The position numbers and the translations under genes were made by a program. Under the pieces are notes generated by a model. It was not told where the DNA came from and did not search any database. It saw nothing but the letters and a program-made list of their open reading frames with translations. Of a stretch of DNA of 64,000 nt, positions 1-7,495 are shown one piece after another. Source of the DNA: Spirosoma sordidisoli (GTDB lineage Bacteria > Bacteroidota > Bacteroidia > Cytophagales > Spirosomataceae); the NCBI RefSeq assembly GCF_004138325.1, contig NZ_SBLB01000011.1:62001-126000 (forward strand). The letters are read 5' to 3'. Position 1 is the first letter of the stretch, and each line of letters opens with the position of its first letter.

Positions 1-1288
1 TAATCAACGGCCAGCTGAGCAGGTAAGCCAGCAGCGCCGTAACCAGGGTCCCCAGCAGAATGAGAAGTATCCCCCGCCCTACCCGCGCAATCCGGTTATA
101 GCGGAGGAAAAGACTGGCCAGCAGATGAACCAGCAGGAAATAAACGAACGACACACCGATGAACACCAGCAGACACATCACCTTCAGGAAGGAAAAGTGG
201 ATGTTCAGCGTTATGTCCAGGGTGAACTGCGACTTCTCGTAAATATTATTCAGTTCGCTGTAGCAGAACGCGAAGACAACATAACTCGCTATGACGCAGC
301 CGACAGAAACAATAGCTTTACCCCATTCCGGCAACCGAAGAAGGGCGGTGTAGGTGGCAGACCGGAAATAGTAGTTTACCCAATACAGAGCCAGAATAGC
401 CACCACCAGCACATTCAGCAGTAGATCCCCTAGGGACGGCACCAGTACCGATGATGCGTAGAACTTAGGATTGAACAGGTCGGACTCGATGAACAAGAAC
501 GGTACGCCGAAATACAACATCAGCGCCCGCAGCAGAAGCAGGTAGGCCGCCAGCCAGGCAAATCCGAGTTCATACAGCCTGCGCTGCCGAAGTCCCAGGA
601 TGACCTGTAGTATATAAAGCCCTAGAAAAATGATGCCAATCGTTGCAAGAATGATGGTATTGACCGGCGTAGAATGGTTTCGGTATACATCGACCCTGGG
701 CGGTTCGACCGAAAACAGAAAGACCGACGCATTGTCATAAATAGCCTGGTACGGCTGTCGGCGCTCGGCACTAACCGACTTGGGATCCAGGGCAAACAGG
801 CTGGCGCTATAACCCGATTTCAGGTAGGCGTTTGTATTGCGATAATACCGATAAACGTTTACAAGCGAAAAGACATCATTGACAACCGAGCCTGACAGAA
901 CCCGTCTGTGACTAACCAGGTAACGCCCCTGCTCAAAATCGACCAGTTTAGGATCCCTGACGTCCTGGATTCGTTTGTAATCGGGAATAAACCGGTGATC
1001 GGACCAGTAGAACAATTGTCCGTTACGAAAAACATAGAAAGGGTATCGGGTAGTCAAATTGAGGGTGGCAAACGGGGCTTTGGGCTGCTGACCCAGCAGG
1101 GTAGAAATCCGGTCGAGCTCTTCCGTGCTGACGGCCATCTCTTCCTTCACCCGCTGCTGCACCGTACTCAGATACTGTTCGTCCGTAGCAGCCGGTGCGT
1201 TTCGCTCGAGCAGGAAATAGCACAGTACCGACAACCCGACGGCCAGCACCGCCAAAATAAGGAAAATATGTTGCTCGATACGCTTCAC
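1..1288 (-). CDS. Large multi-pass membrane protein, probable sensor histidine kinase (5' part only)
   Basis: The reading frame enters from the left edge and starts at a GTG at 1288; an in-frame TAG lies ten codons upstream and no ATG is available near it. The 429 visible residues give one N-terminal membrane segment (about 7-27), an exported domain of about 180 residues (30-205), and then about six further membrane segments (about 208-232, 241-261, 284-305, 326-345, 367-390, 404-427). A sensor region anchored first by one helix and then by a helical bundle, followed by cytoplasmic kinase domains, is a common plan for Bacteroidetes sensor kinases, but the kinase part lies outside the window, so the function is inferred. 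No motif in the visible part is diagnostic. Confidence 0.55.
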   Translation of the reverse strand, partial: MKRIEQHIFLILAVLAVGLSVLCYFLLERNAPAATDEQYLSTVQQRVKEEMAVSTEELDRISTLLGQQPKAPFATLNLTTRYPFYVFRNGQLFYWSDHRFIPDYKRIQDVRDPKLVDFEQGRYLVSHRRVLSGSVVNDVFSLVNVYRYYRNTNAYLKSGYSASLFALDPKSVSAERRQPYQAIYDNASVFLFSVEPPRVDVYRNHSTPVNTIILATIGIIFLGLYILQVILGLRQRRLYELGFAWLAAYLLLLRALMLYFGVPFLFIESDLFNPKFYASSVLVPSLGDLLLNVLVVAILALYWVNYYFRSATYTALLRLPEWGKAIVSVGCVIASYVVFAFCYSELNNIYEKSQFTLDITLNIHFSFLKVMCLLVFIGVSFVYFLLVHLLASLFLRYNRIARVGRGILLILLGTLVTALLAYLLSWPLI

Positions 1289-1412
1289 TCGATTCGGTAC
1301 GTTTTTACAAGCTGACTAGACCTAAAATCATGCCAAGTTTTTATCTTCTGGGATAGTTCTGAATATCTAGTTTTCAATCCTCGAAAACAATATACTTAGT
1401 AGTTCCCTCAAA

Positions 1413-1709
1413 CTACTTATTGCTATCGATCTTATCGACAGTAAAACCACCCATTTCGTAGCCGATTTCGACGCCTAATACGTAAAGTAAATGCTTGCGG
1501 TCAATAATGATGCGCACCCCATCAACGTTATACACTTCGTCGGCCGGCCCGGGCAGGTCGAAGCCCAGTAGCCAAGACGCTCCGCAGCCACCACCGCGCA
1601 CCCCCACCCGCAGGCCATAGGTGTCCGGAATTTTATTTACCTGAAGCGTATCGATTATTTGTTGACGCGCTTCTGTTTTCACAAAAACAGGATTGTCTAG
1701 TAATGACAT
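1413..1709 (-). CDS. HesB/IscA-like protein with a single cysteine
   Basis: The 98-residue product looks like the A-type iron-sulfur carrier fold (HesB/IscA family). The segment VRGGGCGASW (about 37-46) matches the first conserved cysteine loop, here C42, followed by the usual hydrophobic strand and an 'IIID' strand. The C-terminal Cys-Gly-Cys of classical IscA/ErpA/SufA is absent: the protein ends YEMGGFTVDKIDSNK. It can therefore not ligate a cluster or iron in the classical three-cysteine way. Bacteroidetes often carry such degenerate relatives of unknown role. It is monocistronic as far as can be seen, divergent from the next gene with a 133-bp gap. Confidence 0.75.
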   Translation of the reverse strand: MSLLDNPVFVKTEARQQIIDTLQVNKIPDTYGLRVGVRGGGCGASWLLGFDLPGPADEVYNVDGVRIIIDRKHLLYVLGVEIGYEMGGFTVDKIDSNK

Positions 1710-1842
1710 ATGGTACTAACGAGTCGCAGATTCTGATATTTTATAGGTAGATATCAACAAAAAGCATCAATTTAAAGACTTATCTATCAATGACCTGCTT
1801 GCCAAATTTACTTATTTTGACGCAAATAACCTGTACCAGTTT

Positions 1843-2367
1843 ATGAACTTAGTGAGTGATTTTTTAAAGCTGATCATTCCGGCCGGCCTTGTTTTGTACG
1901 GTATGTATCTGACGGTTAAACTGCTGCTGGAACGCGAAGCCGATCGCCATCGCTACGATACTAAAAATCGCTATACAGAAGCGGTGGTTCCCATTCGGTT
2001 GCAGGCCTACGAGCGAATGACGCTGTTTCTGGAGCGCATCAGCCCCAATAATCTGTTACTCAGACTGGGAGGCAGCTCTACCACCGTGCTTGATTTTCAG
2101 CAACGACTCCTTCAGGAAATCCGGGATGAATACAATCATAACCTGTCGCAGCAGGTATACATGAGCCAGGCCGTGTGGGATCAGATTCAGGCTGCCATGA
2201 ATGATGTGATGACCCTGATCAACCAGGCATCCGGCGACACCCGCCCCGACGCCCCAGCGCTCGAACTGTCGAAGCGAATTTTTGAACGGATCATTCAGAA
2301 AGAAAAACAGCCCACGGCCGATGCGCTCAAAAGCCTGAAAGACGAAATCCAGGGCATGTTCATGTGA
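1843..2367 (+). CDS. Membrane-anchored protein of unknown function (DUF7935-like)
   Basis: A 174-residue protein with one N-terminal membrane helix (about 8-28, LKLIIPAGLVLYGMYLTVKL) and a long, charged, mainly helical remainder. The segment around 'PIRLQAYERMTLFLERI' (about 51-67) and 'IRDEYNHNLSQQ' is the conserved core that I recall from a Bacteroidetes-specific family of unknown function (DUF7935 from memory; not checked). The protein would sit in the inner membrane with its helical domain probably in the cytoplasm. It is a single gene between divergent and convergent neighbours, so context gives no clue to its job. Confidence 0.7.
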   Translation: MNLVSDFLKLIIPAGLVLYGMYLTVKLLLEREADRHRYDTKNRYTEAVVPIRLQAYERMTLFLERISPNNLLLRLGGSSTTVLDFQQRLLQEIRDEYNHNLSQQVYMSQAVWDQIQAAMNDVMTLINQASGDTRPDAPALELSKRIFERIIQKEKQPTADALKSLKDEIQGMFM

Positions 2368-2411
2368 CGGTAACGATCAGCGGCTCCGGCCTGCTTATTC
2401 ATACCGAACTT

Positions 2412-3263
2412 TTAAGCACCGAACACCTCATTGGCCAGCCGAAAGGCATCCTGCAACGCTACCTCATCGATAGCGGGTTTCAGTTCCTCGTCGTCACGCA
2501 GTACAGCCAGTATGTCTTCGGTGGGTAAGTTACCCGTGAGGCTTTCTGCCGCCATTGGGCACCCACCGTAACCGCGAAGCGCTCCATCAATCCGGCGCAC
2601 GCCCGCCCGCAGAGCTGCCTGCACTTTAGCGGGTGCCTGCCCCGGCAACGCATGAAGGTGTGCTCCAAACTCCAGCTGTGGAAACGTGTTGATCAGATGG
2701 GTAAACAGCTGCTCAATGGCTTCGGGAGTCGACGTACCTACCGTATCCGACGGAGCCACAATACGAATGCCCAGTTCGGCCAGCTGCCCGGTAAATGAGC
2801 CTACCCGCTCCGGGCTGTAGGGGTCGCCGTACGGATTACCAAACCCCATGGACAGGTAAACGACAAGCTGTTTGTCGGTAGCGGTACAGAGCGTCTGTAT
2901 CTGAGTCACTTCGGCAAAAGCCTGCTCAATGGATTTGTTGGTGTTCCGCTGCTGAAACGTTTCCGATACTGACAACGGAAACCCGATATAACGGATCGAT
3001 GAAAAGCCAGCCGCCTGCTCAGCACCGCGCAGGTTAGCGACAATAGCCAGCAGCTGGGTGCGGCTTTGGGTCAGATCCAGCCCCGCCAGTACTTCGGCCG
3101 TATCCCGCATTTGCGGAATGGCTTTAGGCGAAACAAAACTGCCAAAATCGAGGGTGTCGAAACCTACCCGCAGCAGGGTATTCAGGTAGCGGATTTTCAG
3201 CTCGGTCGGCACGAAATGGGCCAGCCCCTGCATGGCATCGCGAGGACATTCGATCAGCTTCAT
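2412..3263 (-). CDS. Hydroxymethylglutaryl-CoA lyase-like enzyme
   Basis: The 283-residue product is a HMGL-like TIM barrel. Family residues can be placed: the N-terminal metal aspartate in CPRDAMQG (D9), the metal-binding histidines in GAHLHALPG (H202, H204), SDTVG (about 172-176) and the mobile-loop cysteine of GYGGCPMA (C235), followed by the LTGNLPTED signature. HMG-CoA lyase splits 3-hydroxy-3-methylglutaryl-CoA to acetoacetate and acetyl-CoA in leucine breakdown. The histidine loop AHLHALPG differs from the classical HCHDTYG, so a related acyl-CoA substrate is possible. The start codon overlaps the stop of the upstream TMEM220-like gene by 4 bp, indicating translational coupling. No other leucine-degradation gene is nearby. 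Confidence 0.85.
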   Translation of the reverse strand: MKLIECPRDAMQGLAHFVPTELKIRYLNTLLRVGFDTLDFGSFVSPKAIPQMRDTAEVLAGLDLTQSRTQLLAIVANLRGAEQAAGFSSIRYIGFPLSVSETFQQRNTNKSIEQAFAEVTQIQTLCTATDKQLVVYLSMGFGNPYGDPYSPERVGSFTGQLAELGIRIVAPSDTVGTSTPEAIEQLFTHLINTFPQLEFGAHLHALPGQAPAKVQAALRAGVRRIDGALRGYGGCPMAAESLTGNLPTEDILAVLRDDEELKPAIDEVALQDAFRLANEVFGA

Positions 3264-3610
3264 CGTCGGAGGGGTTGGCGGGTTAGCCAGGCCAGACTAC
3301 CCATGGCCAGCGCACAGATTAATAACCCGCCGGCCTCGCGGGCCAGTTCCACATTCAGGCTTCGCATACCCACCTCGCTGAACATAAATCCTTCAAAAAC
3401 GGGGGGGCGCTGATACCAGGCCGCTACGAGATACAATAAGGCCATTCCGACAAAAAACCACCAGCGCGCCACACCCGCATACGCCATAAAGCAGGCTACC
3501 GCAGCGGCTCCGTAAATAGGCACCCACACTTCCGGGTCGGGGTCGTTATACTGAAAGGCAGCAAACAGCAGAAAAAGCAGACCAAAAGTAACCGCAAGTA
3601 TTTTTCGCAT
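3260..3610 (-). CDS. TMEM220-like small membrane protein
   Basis: A 116-residue protein with four predicted membrane helices (about 3-18, 29-46, 49-66, 91-109). The motif QYNDPDPEVWVPIYG after the first helix is the hallmark of the transmembrane family 220, found in bacteria and animals and without assigned function. It is the first gene of a two-gene unit with the HMG-CoA-lyase-like gene; the two reading frames share the sequence around 3260-3263 (4-bp overlap). The pairing is the only hint to a role. Confidence 0.8.
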   Translation of the reverse strand: MRKILAVTFGLLFLLFAAFQYNDPDPEVWVPIYGAAAVACFMAYAGVARWWFFVGMALLYLVAAWYQRPPVFEGFMFSEVGMRSLNVELAREAGGLLICALAMGSLAWLTRQPLRR

Positions 3611-3671
3611 ACGTTTATAAACTACATTCCGGAGAACAGAAACGGTTCAGCCTCGTGGTTTCTACTCGATT

Positions 3672-4403
3672 TTACTGGCAATACTGCGCCAGCGCATTGG
3701 CAGCATCGGCATAGCCAAGCGTCTGGGCCTGTTTCAGGCTCAGGCAGGCCGCGTCGCGCTGATTTTGTAGAAGCTGGGCAATGCCTAGTCCGTAAAACGC
3801 TTTCCCAAACCGCGGATCAGCCTGAACCGCCTGTTTGAAGTCGGCCACCGCCCCGTCCAGATCCTTCTGCTGATACCGTAAGTTACCCCGGTTATAGAGC
3901 GCCAGTGCGTTCCGGTTATCCAGCGTGATTGCCTGCGAGAAATCATTCATGGCTGGTTGCAGCTGGCCCTGCTGGGCAAATAACTGACCCCGGTTCAGAA
4001 AGATTTCGGAGCGGGTCCGCTGGCTGGTATCGGGCGCCAGGCGGATGGCATCCGAATAGTCTTTCAGCGCACCACCCAAATCATTCTGGGCTACTTTCAG
4101 CAAAGCCCGGTTGTAATAAGGCCGGTAATAGTCGGGCTTGAGCCGGATCGCCTGATCATAATCGAGGGTCGCATTGGCGTATTCCTTCAGTTCAAAGTAA
4201 GCCACACCCCGCGAATTGAAGGCTTCTACATTATCATTGTCGGCTTCGACGGCCTGATTCAGCGATTGAACGGCTTCCCGAAACTTGCCGTCGCGCAGGT
4301 AGGCCCGCCCCTGTTCTACGTACTGGTCGCCCGAGTTGCAGGCACTCATTATCAGCAGTAGACAAGACGAAACAAGGGCCAGCCGGTAGGTCTGTGATCT
4401 CAT
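3672..4403 (-). CDS. TPR-repeat lipoprotein
   Basis: A 243-residue lipoprotein. The frame is open much further upstream, but the ATG at 4403 begins a clear lipoprotein signal peptide (MRSQTYRLALVSSCLLLIMSAC, lipobox ending at C22 or so), and a good promoter box lies 87-94 bp upstream, so this start is preferred. After the lipid-modified cysteine come about six tetratricopeptide repeats, the best being of the form NSRGVAYFELKEYANATLDY and YNRGNLRYQQKDLDGAVADF. TPR lipoproteins act as scaffolds at the membrane; partner unknown. It is divergent from galK. Confidence 0.85.
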   Translation of the reverse strand: MRSQTYRLALVSSCLLLIMSACNSGDQYVEQGRAYLRDGKFREAVQSLNQAVEADNDNVEAFNSRGVAYFELKEYANATLDYDQAIRLKPDYYRPYYNRALLKVAQNDLGGALKDYSDAIRLAPDTSQRTRSEIFLNRGQLFAQQGQLQPAMNDFSQAITLDNRNALALYNRGNLRYQQKDLDGAVADFKQAVQADPRFGKAFYGLGIAQLLQNQRDAACLSLKQAQTLGYADAANALAQYCQ

Positions 4404-4489
4404 AATATATAGGTTGTCGTGTAGCCCGGTGACGGGTTTTTCAGGCGATTGATAAACCGTCTGTAGAGTTAGTATGAAATTTAGGACAA

Positions 4490-4497
4490 CAAAGGTA
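4490..4497 (-). promoter_or_regulatory. Minus-7 box for the TPR lipoprotein gene
   Basis: The minus strand reads TACCTTTG, an exact match to the Bacteroidetes minus-7 consensus TAnnTTTG. Transcription would begin near 4484 and leave a leader of about 80 nt before the ATG at 4403. No good minus-33 TTG was found at the usual spacing. Confidence 0.55.
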
Positions 4498-4531
4498 CGG
4501 GCGAAATTTGGTCGTTTGCCTAACAAATGCT

Positions 4532-4539
4532 TAACTTTG
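4532..4539 (+). promoter_or_regulatory. Promoter of galK (TTTG / TAACTTTG)
   Basis: TAACTTTG fits the Bacteroidetes minus-7 box; a TTTG at 4507-4510 lies 21 nt upstream as minus-33 element. The start point would be near 4545, giving a leader of about 110 nt before the galK ATG at 4654. The box is divergent from, and 34 bp away from, the box of the TPR lipoprotein gene. Confidence 0.65.
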
Positions 4540-4653
4540 CATCGGCAAATCGGTGCTACCAGCTCCTGCTGAATCCCCCAGGTCTTGACCGAAGCAAGGG
4601 TAGGTGGTCGTAGCGGTGAGACATTGGTTTGCCATTTTTTGTTTCCGGCCAGC

Positions 4654-5805
4654 ATGGACCTGATCTCTTCCCTTACTGACTCATTTCGTAGCCTTTTCCA
4701 CGACGAACCTCGGTTGTTTTGTTCCCCCGGTCGCGTCAACCTCATTGGTGAACATACCGATTACAACGAAGGATTTGTTCTTCCGGCGGCTATCGATAAA
4801 GCCATTTTCCTGGCTATTGGCCCACGCTCCGACAATAAACTGCATATCGTTGCCCATGATCTGGGCAAAACCTACCAGGGCGCTCTCGAACAACTCGAGA
4901 AGACCGACACCTGGGCCGATTACCTGCTTGGGGTTCTGGCTCAGCTGAAACAGGCAGGCCATTCGTTTGGCGGTCTTAACTGCCTGTTTGGCGGCACCAT
5001 ACCGATGGGCTCCGGTCTTTCGTCGTCGGCTGCGCTGGAAAATGCCGTCGGTTTCGCGGTCAATGAACTGTATGGACTGGGCCTTTCCCGAATCGATCTG
5101 GTCAAACTCTCGCAACGCGCCGAAAACGAGTTCGTAGGCGCTAAAGTGGGCGTAATGGATATGTTTGCCAGTATGATGAGCAAAGCCGGACACGTTATCA
5201 AACTGGACTGCCGATCGCTCGATTATACGTATGCCCCCATTCAGATGGAAGGCATCCGGATTGTGCTTTGCGACTCCCGGGTCAAACACTCGCTGGTGAG
5301 TTCAGAGTACAACACCCGCCGGGCCGAGTGCGAAGCGGGTGTTCGTTTGTTACAGGCCTTCTACCCCTCGATCAGCAGTCTGCGCGACGTAACCATGGCT
5401 ATGCTGGACGAACATGTGAAAACCGCGAATCCCCACCTGTACCGCCGGTGCGCCTATGTGGTTCAGGAAAACCAGCGACTCCTCGACGGGGTGGCGGCAC
5501 TAGAATCGGGCAATGTAGCGGCTTTTGGGCAGTACATGTACGGTTCACATGAAGGGTTGAGCCGCTGGTATGAAGTAAGCTGCCCCGAACTCGATATCCT
5601 GGTCGACATTGCCCGTCAACAGCCCGGTGTGCTGGGTGCGCGTATGATGGGGGGCGGCTTCGGAGGCTGTACGATCAATCTGGTGCAGGAAGACGCACTA
5701 AGCGCTTTTTCGGAGCACATAACAAAAGAATATTTCGCCCGAACGGGTAAAGATACTTACCTTCACACCTGCAAAATACAGGACGGAACGAAGGAGTTGA
5801 ACTAG
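4654..5805 (+). CDS. galK: Galactokinase
   Basis: A 383-residue GHMP kinase that phosphorylates galactose at C1 (Leloir pathway, cytoplasm). The galactokinase signature GRVNLIGEHTDYNEG lies near residue 27-41, the ATP-binding loop PMGSGLSSSAALE near 117-129, and the third GHMP motif GARMMGGGFGGCTINLV near the C-terminus. The frame is open 23 codons further upstream, but the ATG at 4654 gives the length typical of the family. Transaldolase follows after 28 bp in the same direction, so sugar phosphates of the Leloir and pentose phosphate routes are probably made together. The aldose-1-epimerase-like gene lies 12 kb away. Confidence 0.95.
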   Translation: MDLISSLTDSFRSLFHDEPRLFCSPGRVNLIGEHTDYNEGFVLPAAIDKAIFLAIGPRSDNKLHIVAHDLGKTYQGALEQLEKTDTWADYLLGVLAQLKQAGHSFGGLNCLFGGTIPMGSGLSSSAALENAVGFAVNELYGLGLSRIDLVKLSQRAENEFVGAKVGVMDMFASMMSKAGHVIKLDCRSLDYTYAPIQMEGIRIVLCDSRVKHSLVSSEYNTRRAECEAGVRLLQAFYPSISSLRDVTMAMLDEHVKTANPHLYRRCAYVVQENQRLLDGVAALESGNVAAFGQYMYGSHEGLSRWYEVSCPELDILVDIARQQPGVLGARMMGGGFGGCTINLVQEDALSAFSEHITKEYFARTGKDTYLHTCKIQDGTKELN

Positions 5806-5833
5806 TATTCCCTCAAAAAACGATTGCAAAAAC

Positions 5834-6502
5834 ATGAAATTCTTCATTGATACGGCAAACCTCGCCGACATTCGCGAAGCTCAGGAAATGGGCGTTCTTG
5901 ATGGTGTAACCACCAACCCATCCCTGATGGCCAAAGAAGGCATCACCGGTAAAGACAATGTAATGCGTCACTACAAGCAAATCTGCGATATCGTAGAAGG
6001 CGATGTTAGCGCAGAGGTGATCTCGGTGAAATACGAAGAAATGATCAAAGAAGGCGACGAACTGGCCGAACTCGATGAGAACATCGTTGTCAAAATTCCT
6101 ATGACAGCCGATGGTGTTAAAGCCATCAAATACTTCTCCGAAAAAGGGATTCGCACCAACTGTACGCTGATTTTCTCGGCTGGTCAGGCACTGGTAGCTG
6201 CCAAAGCCGGTGCTTCGTTCGTATCGCCTTTCGTTGGCCGTCTGGACGATATCTCAACCGACGGTATGGCGCTGATCGAGCAGATCGTTACGATCTTCAC
6301 CAACTACGGCATTACCACCGAAGTACTGGCCGCTTCAGTACGCCACCCGATGCACATCATCCAGTGTGCCGAAATTGGTGCTGACGTGATGACGGCTCCG
6401 CTTAGCGTCATCAAAGCGCTGCTGAACCACCCCCTCACCGACAGCGGCCTGGCTAAATTCCTGGCTGACCACGAAAAAGCAAATCTGCCGGTTAAACAAT
6501 AA
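5834..6502 (+). CDS. Transaldolase / fructose-6-phosphate aldolase family protein
   Basis: A 222-residue protein of the small (TalC/FSA) transaldolase type. The N-terminus MKFFIDTANLADI and the TTNPSL motif (26-31) are characteristic; the Schiff-base lysine is K87 in NIVVKIPMT; SPFVGRLDDI (about 131-140) is also conserved. It moves a dihydroxyacetone unit between sugar phosphates in the pentose phosphate pathway. Short members include both transaldolases and fructose-6-phosphate aldolases, and sequence reading alone does not separate them safely. It is second in a likely operon with galK, and a large hairpin follows its stop codon. Confidence 0.9.
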   Translation: MKFFIDTANLADIREAQEMGVLDGVTTNPSLMAKEGITGKDNVMRHYKQICDIVEGDVSAEVISVKYEEMIKEGDELAELDENIVVKIPMTADGVKAIKYFSEKGIRTNCTLIFSAGQALVAAKAGASFVSPFVGRLDDISTDGMALIEQIVTIFTNYGITTEVLAASVRHPMHIIQCAEIGADVMTAPLSVIKALLNHPLTDSGLAKFLADHEKANLPVKQ

Positions 6503-6507
6503 GAACA

Positions 6508-6560
6508 GACGCCAGCAGTTAGCAGTAGACGGGCCCGTTTACCGCTAGCTGCTGGCGGTC
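6508..6560 (+). terminator. Hairpin after the transaldolase gene
   Basis: Arms 6508-6526 and 6541-6560 pair over about 18 positions with one bulge and one or two weak pairs, loop of about 14 nt. No T-run follows, so it could be an imperfect terminator or an mRNA-stabilising hairpin between tal and ftsE. Confidence 0.4.
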
Positions 6561-6580
6561 TATTGTCCCTGCTACATATT

Positions 6581-7261
6581 ATGTTTTCCTCCGAGCCTGT
6601 GCTGACACTCGACAATGCTGATATTTTTCAGGGCCAGAAATTAGTACTGGGTGACGTTTCCTTTCAGGTTCATAAGGGAGAATTCGTTTACCTCATCGGC
6701 CGCACCGGTAGCGGTAAGTCGTCCTTGCTGAAAACGCTCTATGCCGACCTCTGGCTCCAGCATGGCAAAGGGCAGGTAGCTGGCTTCACCCTGAACGCCC
6801 TCAAACCCCGCGACGTACCGCAACTGCGTCGGAAGATCGGAATTGTCTTTCAGGACTTCCAGCTGTTTTTCGATCGCTCGGTAGAAGATAATCTGAAGTT
6901 TGTGTTGAAAGCCACCGGCTGGAAAGACAAAACCAGCATGAACAACCGCATTGCGGACGTGCTGATGCAGGTTGGGCTGGGAACGGCTCAGAAAAAAATG
7001 CCGCACCAGTTATCGGGGGGCGAACAGCAGCGGGTTGTGATCGCCCGAGCCATGCTGAACGAACCACAGATCCTGATTGCCGACGAACCAACCGGGAACC
7101 TCGACCCGGCGGTCTCCGACCAGATTATGAAGGTTTTCCAGGCGATCAACAATGCCGGAACCGCCATACTCATGGCCACTCACAACTACGACCTGCTCCA
7201 CAAATATCCGGCCCGCGTGCTGCGCTGCCAGGATGGCCAGGTCATTGAGCTAAAAGGCTAG
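6581..7261 (+). CDS. ftsE: Cell-division ABC transporter ATP-binding protein FtsE
   Basis: A 226-residue ABC ATPase. Walker A GRTGSGKS (about 40-47), Q-loop FQDFQLF, signature LSGGEQQRVVIARAM, Walker B ILIADEPTGNLD and H-loop MATHNYDL are all present. Size and the Q-loop/signature wording fit FtsE, which with the membrane protein FtsX works at the division septum to control cell-wall hydrolases. A TTG at 6563 in frame is possible but the ATG at 6581 is preferred. FtsX is not next to it, as is usual in Bacteroidetes. It is convergent with porX. Confidence 0.88.
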   Translation: MFSSEPVLTLDNADIFQGQKLVLGDVSFQVHKGEFVYLIGRTGSGKSSLLKTLYADLWLQHGKGQVAGFTLNALKPRDVPQLRRKIGIVFQDFQLFFDRSVEDNLKFVLKATGWKDKTSMNNRIADVLMQVGLGTAQKKMPHQLSGGEQQRVVIARAMLNEPQILIADEPTGNLDPAVSDQIMKVFQAINNAGTAILMATHNYDLLHKYPARVLRCQDGQVIELKG

Positions 7262-7425
7262 TTCAATTCCATTTTCGGAAACATCCGTTCATCATTATCC
7301 ATAGCGGCTGCGCGGCCAGGCTAGGTTGACGTCATCTGGCGTCGATAAGGCTGTCAGGCCTCCGTATGCGCACGCTACCCGTTATTGTTGAGCCGGACAG
7401 GCGGGCCGCTCTGGTGTTCAACGAA

Positions 7426-7475
7426 AGAGGTGTAGCCGGTAAAAGCCGCCAGCGACCTTCACGAACTACACCTCT
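7426..7475. terminator. Possible bidirectional terminator between ftsE and porX
   Basis: A perfect 10-bp inverted repeat (7426-7435, 7466-7475; AGAGGTGTAG/CTACACCTCT) encloses 30 nt that contain a further small stem. It sits in the 234-bp convergent gap between ftsE and porX. There is no strong T-run on either side. Nothing else was recognised in the gap. Confidence 0.35.
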
Positions 7476-7495
7476 CCTACCAATCGATGATCTGC

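Noticed and set aside
4404..4745. Upstream extension of the TPR lipoprotein frame to 4745
   Set aside because: It would place the lipoprotein signal peptide in the middle of the protein and run through two promoter boxes and the start of galK.
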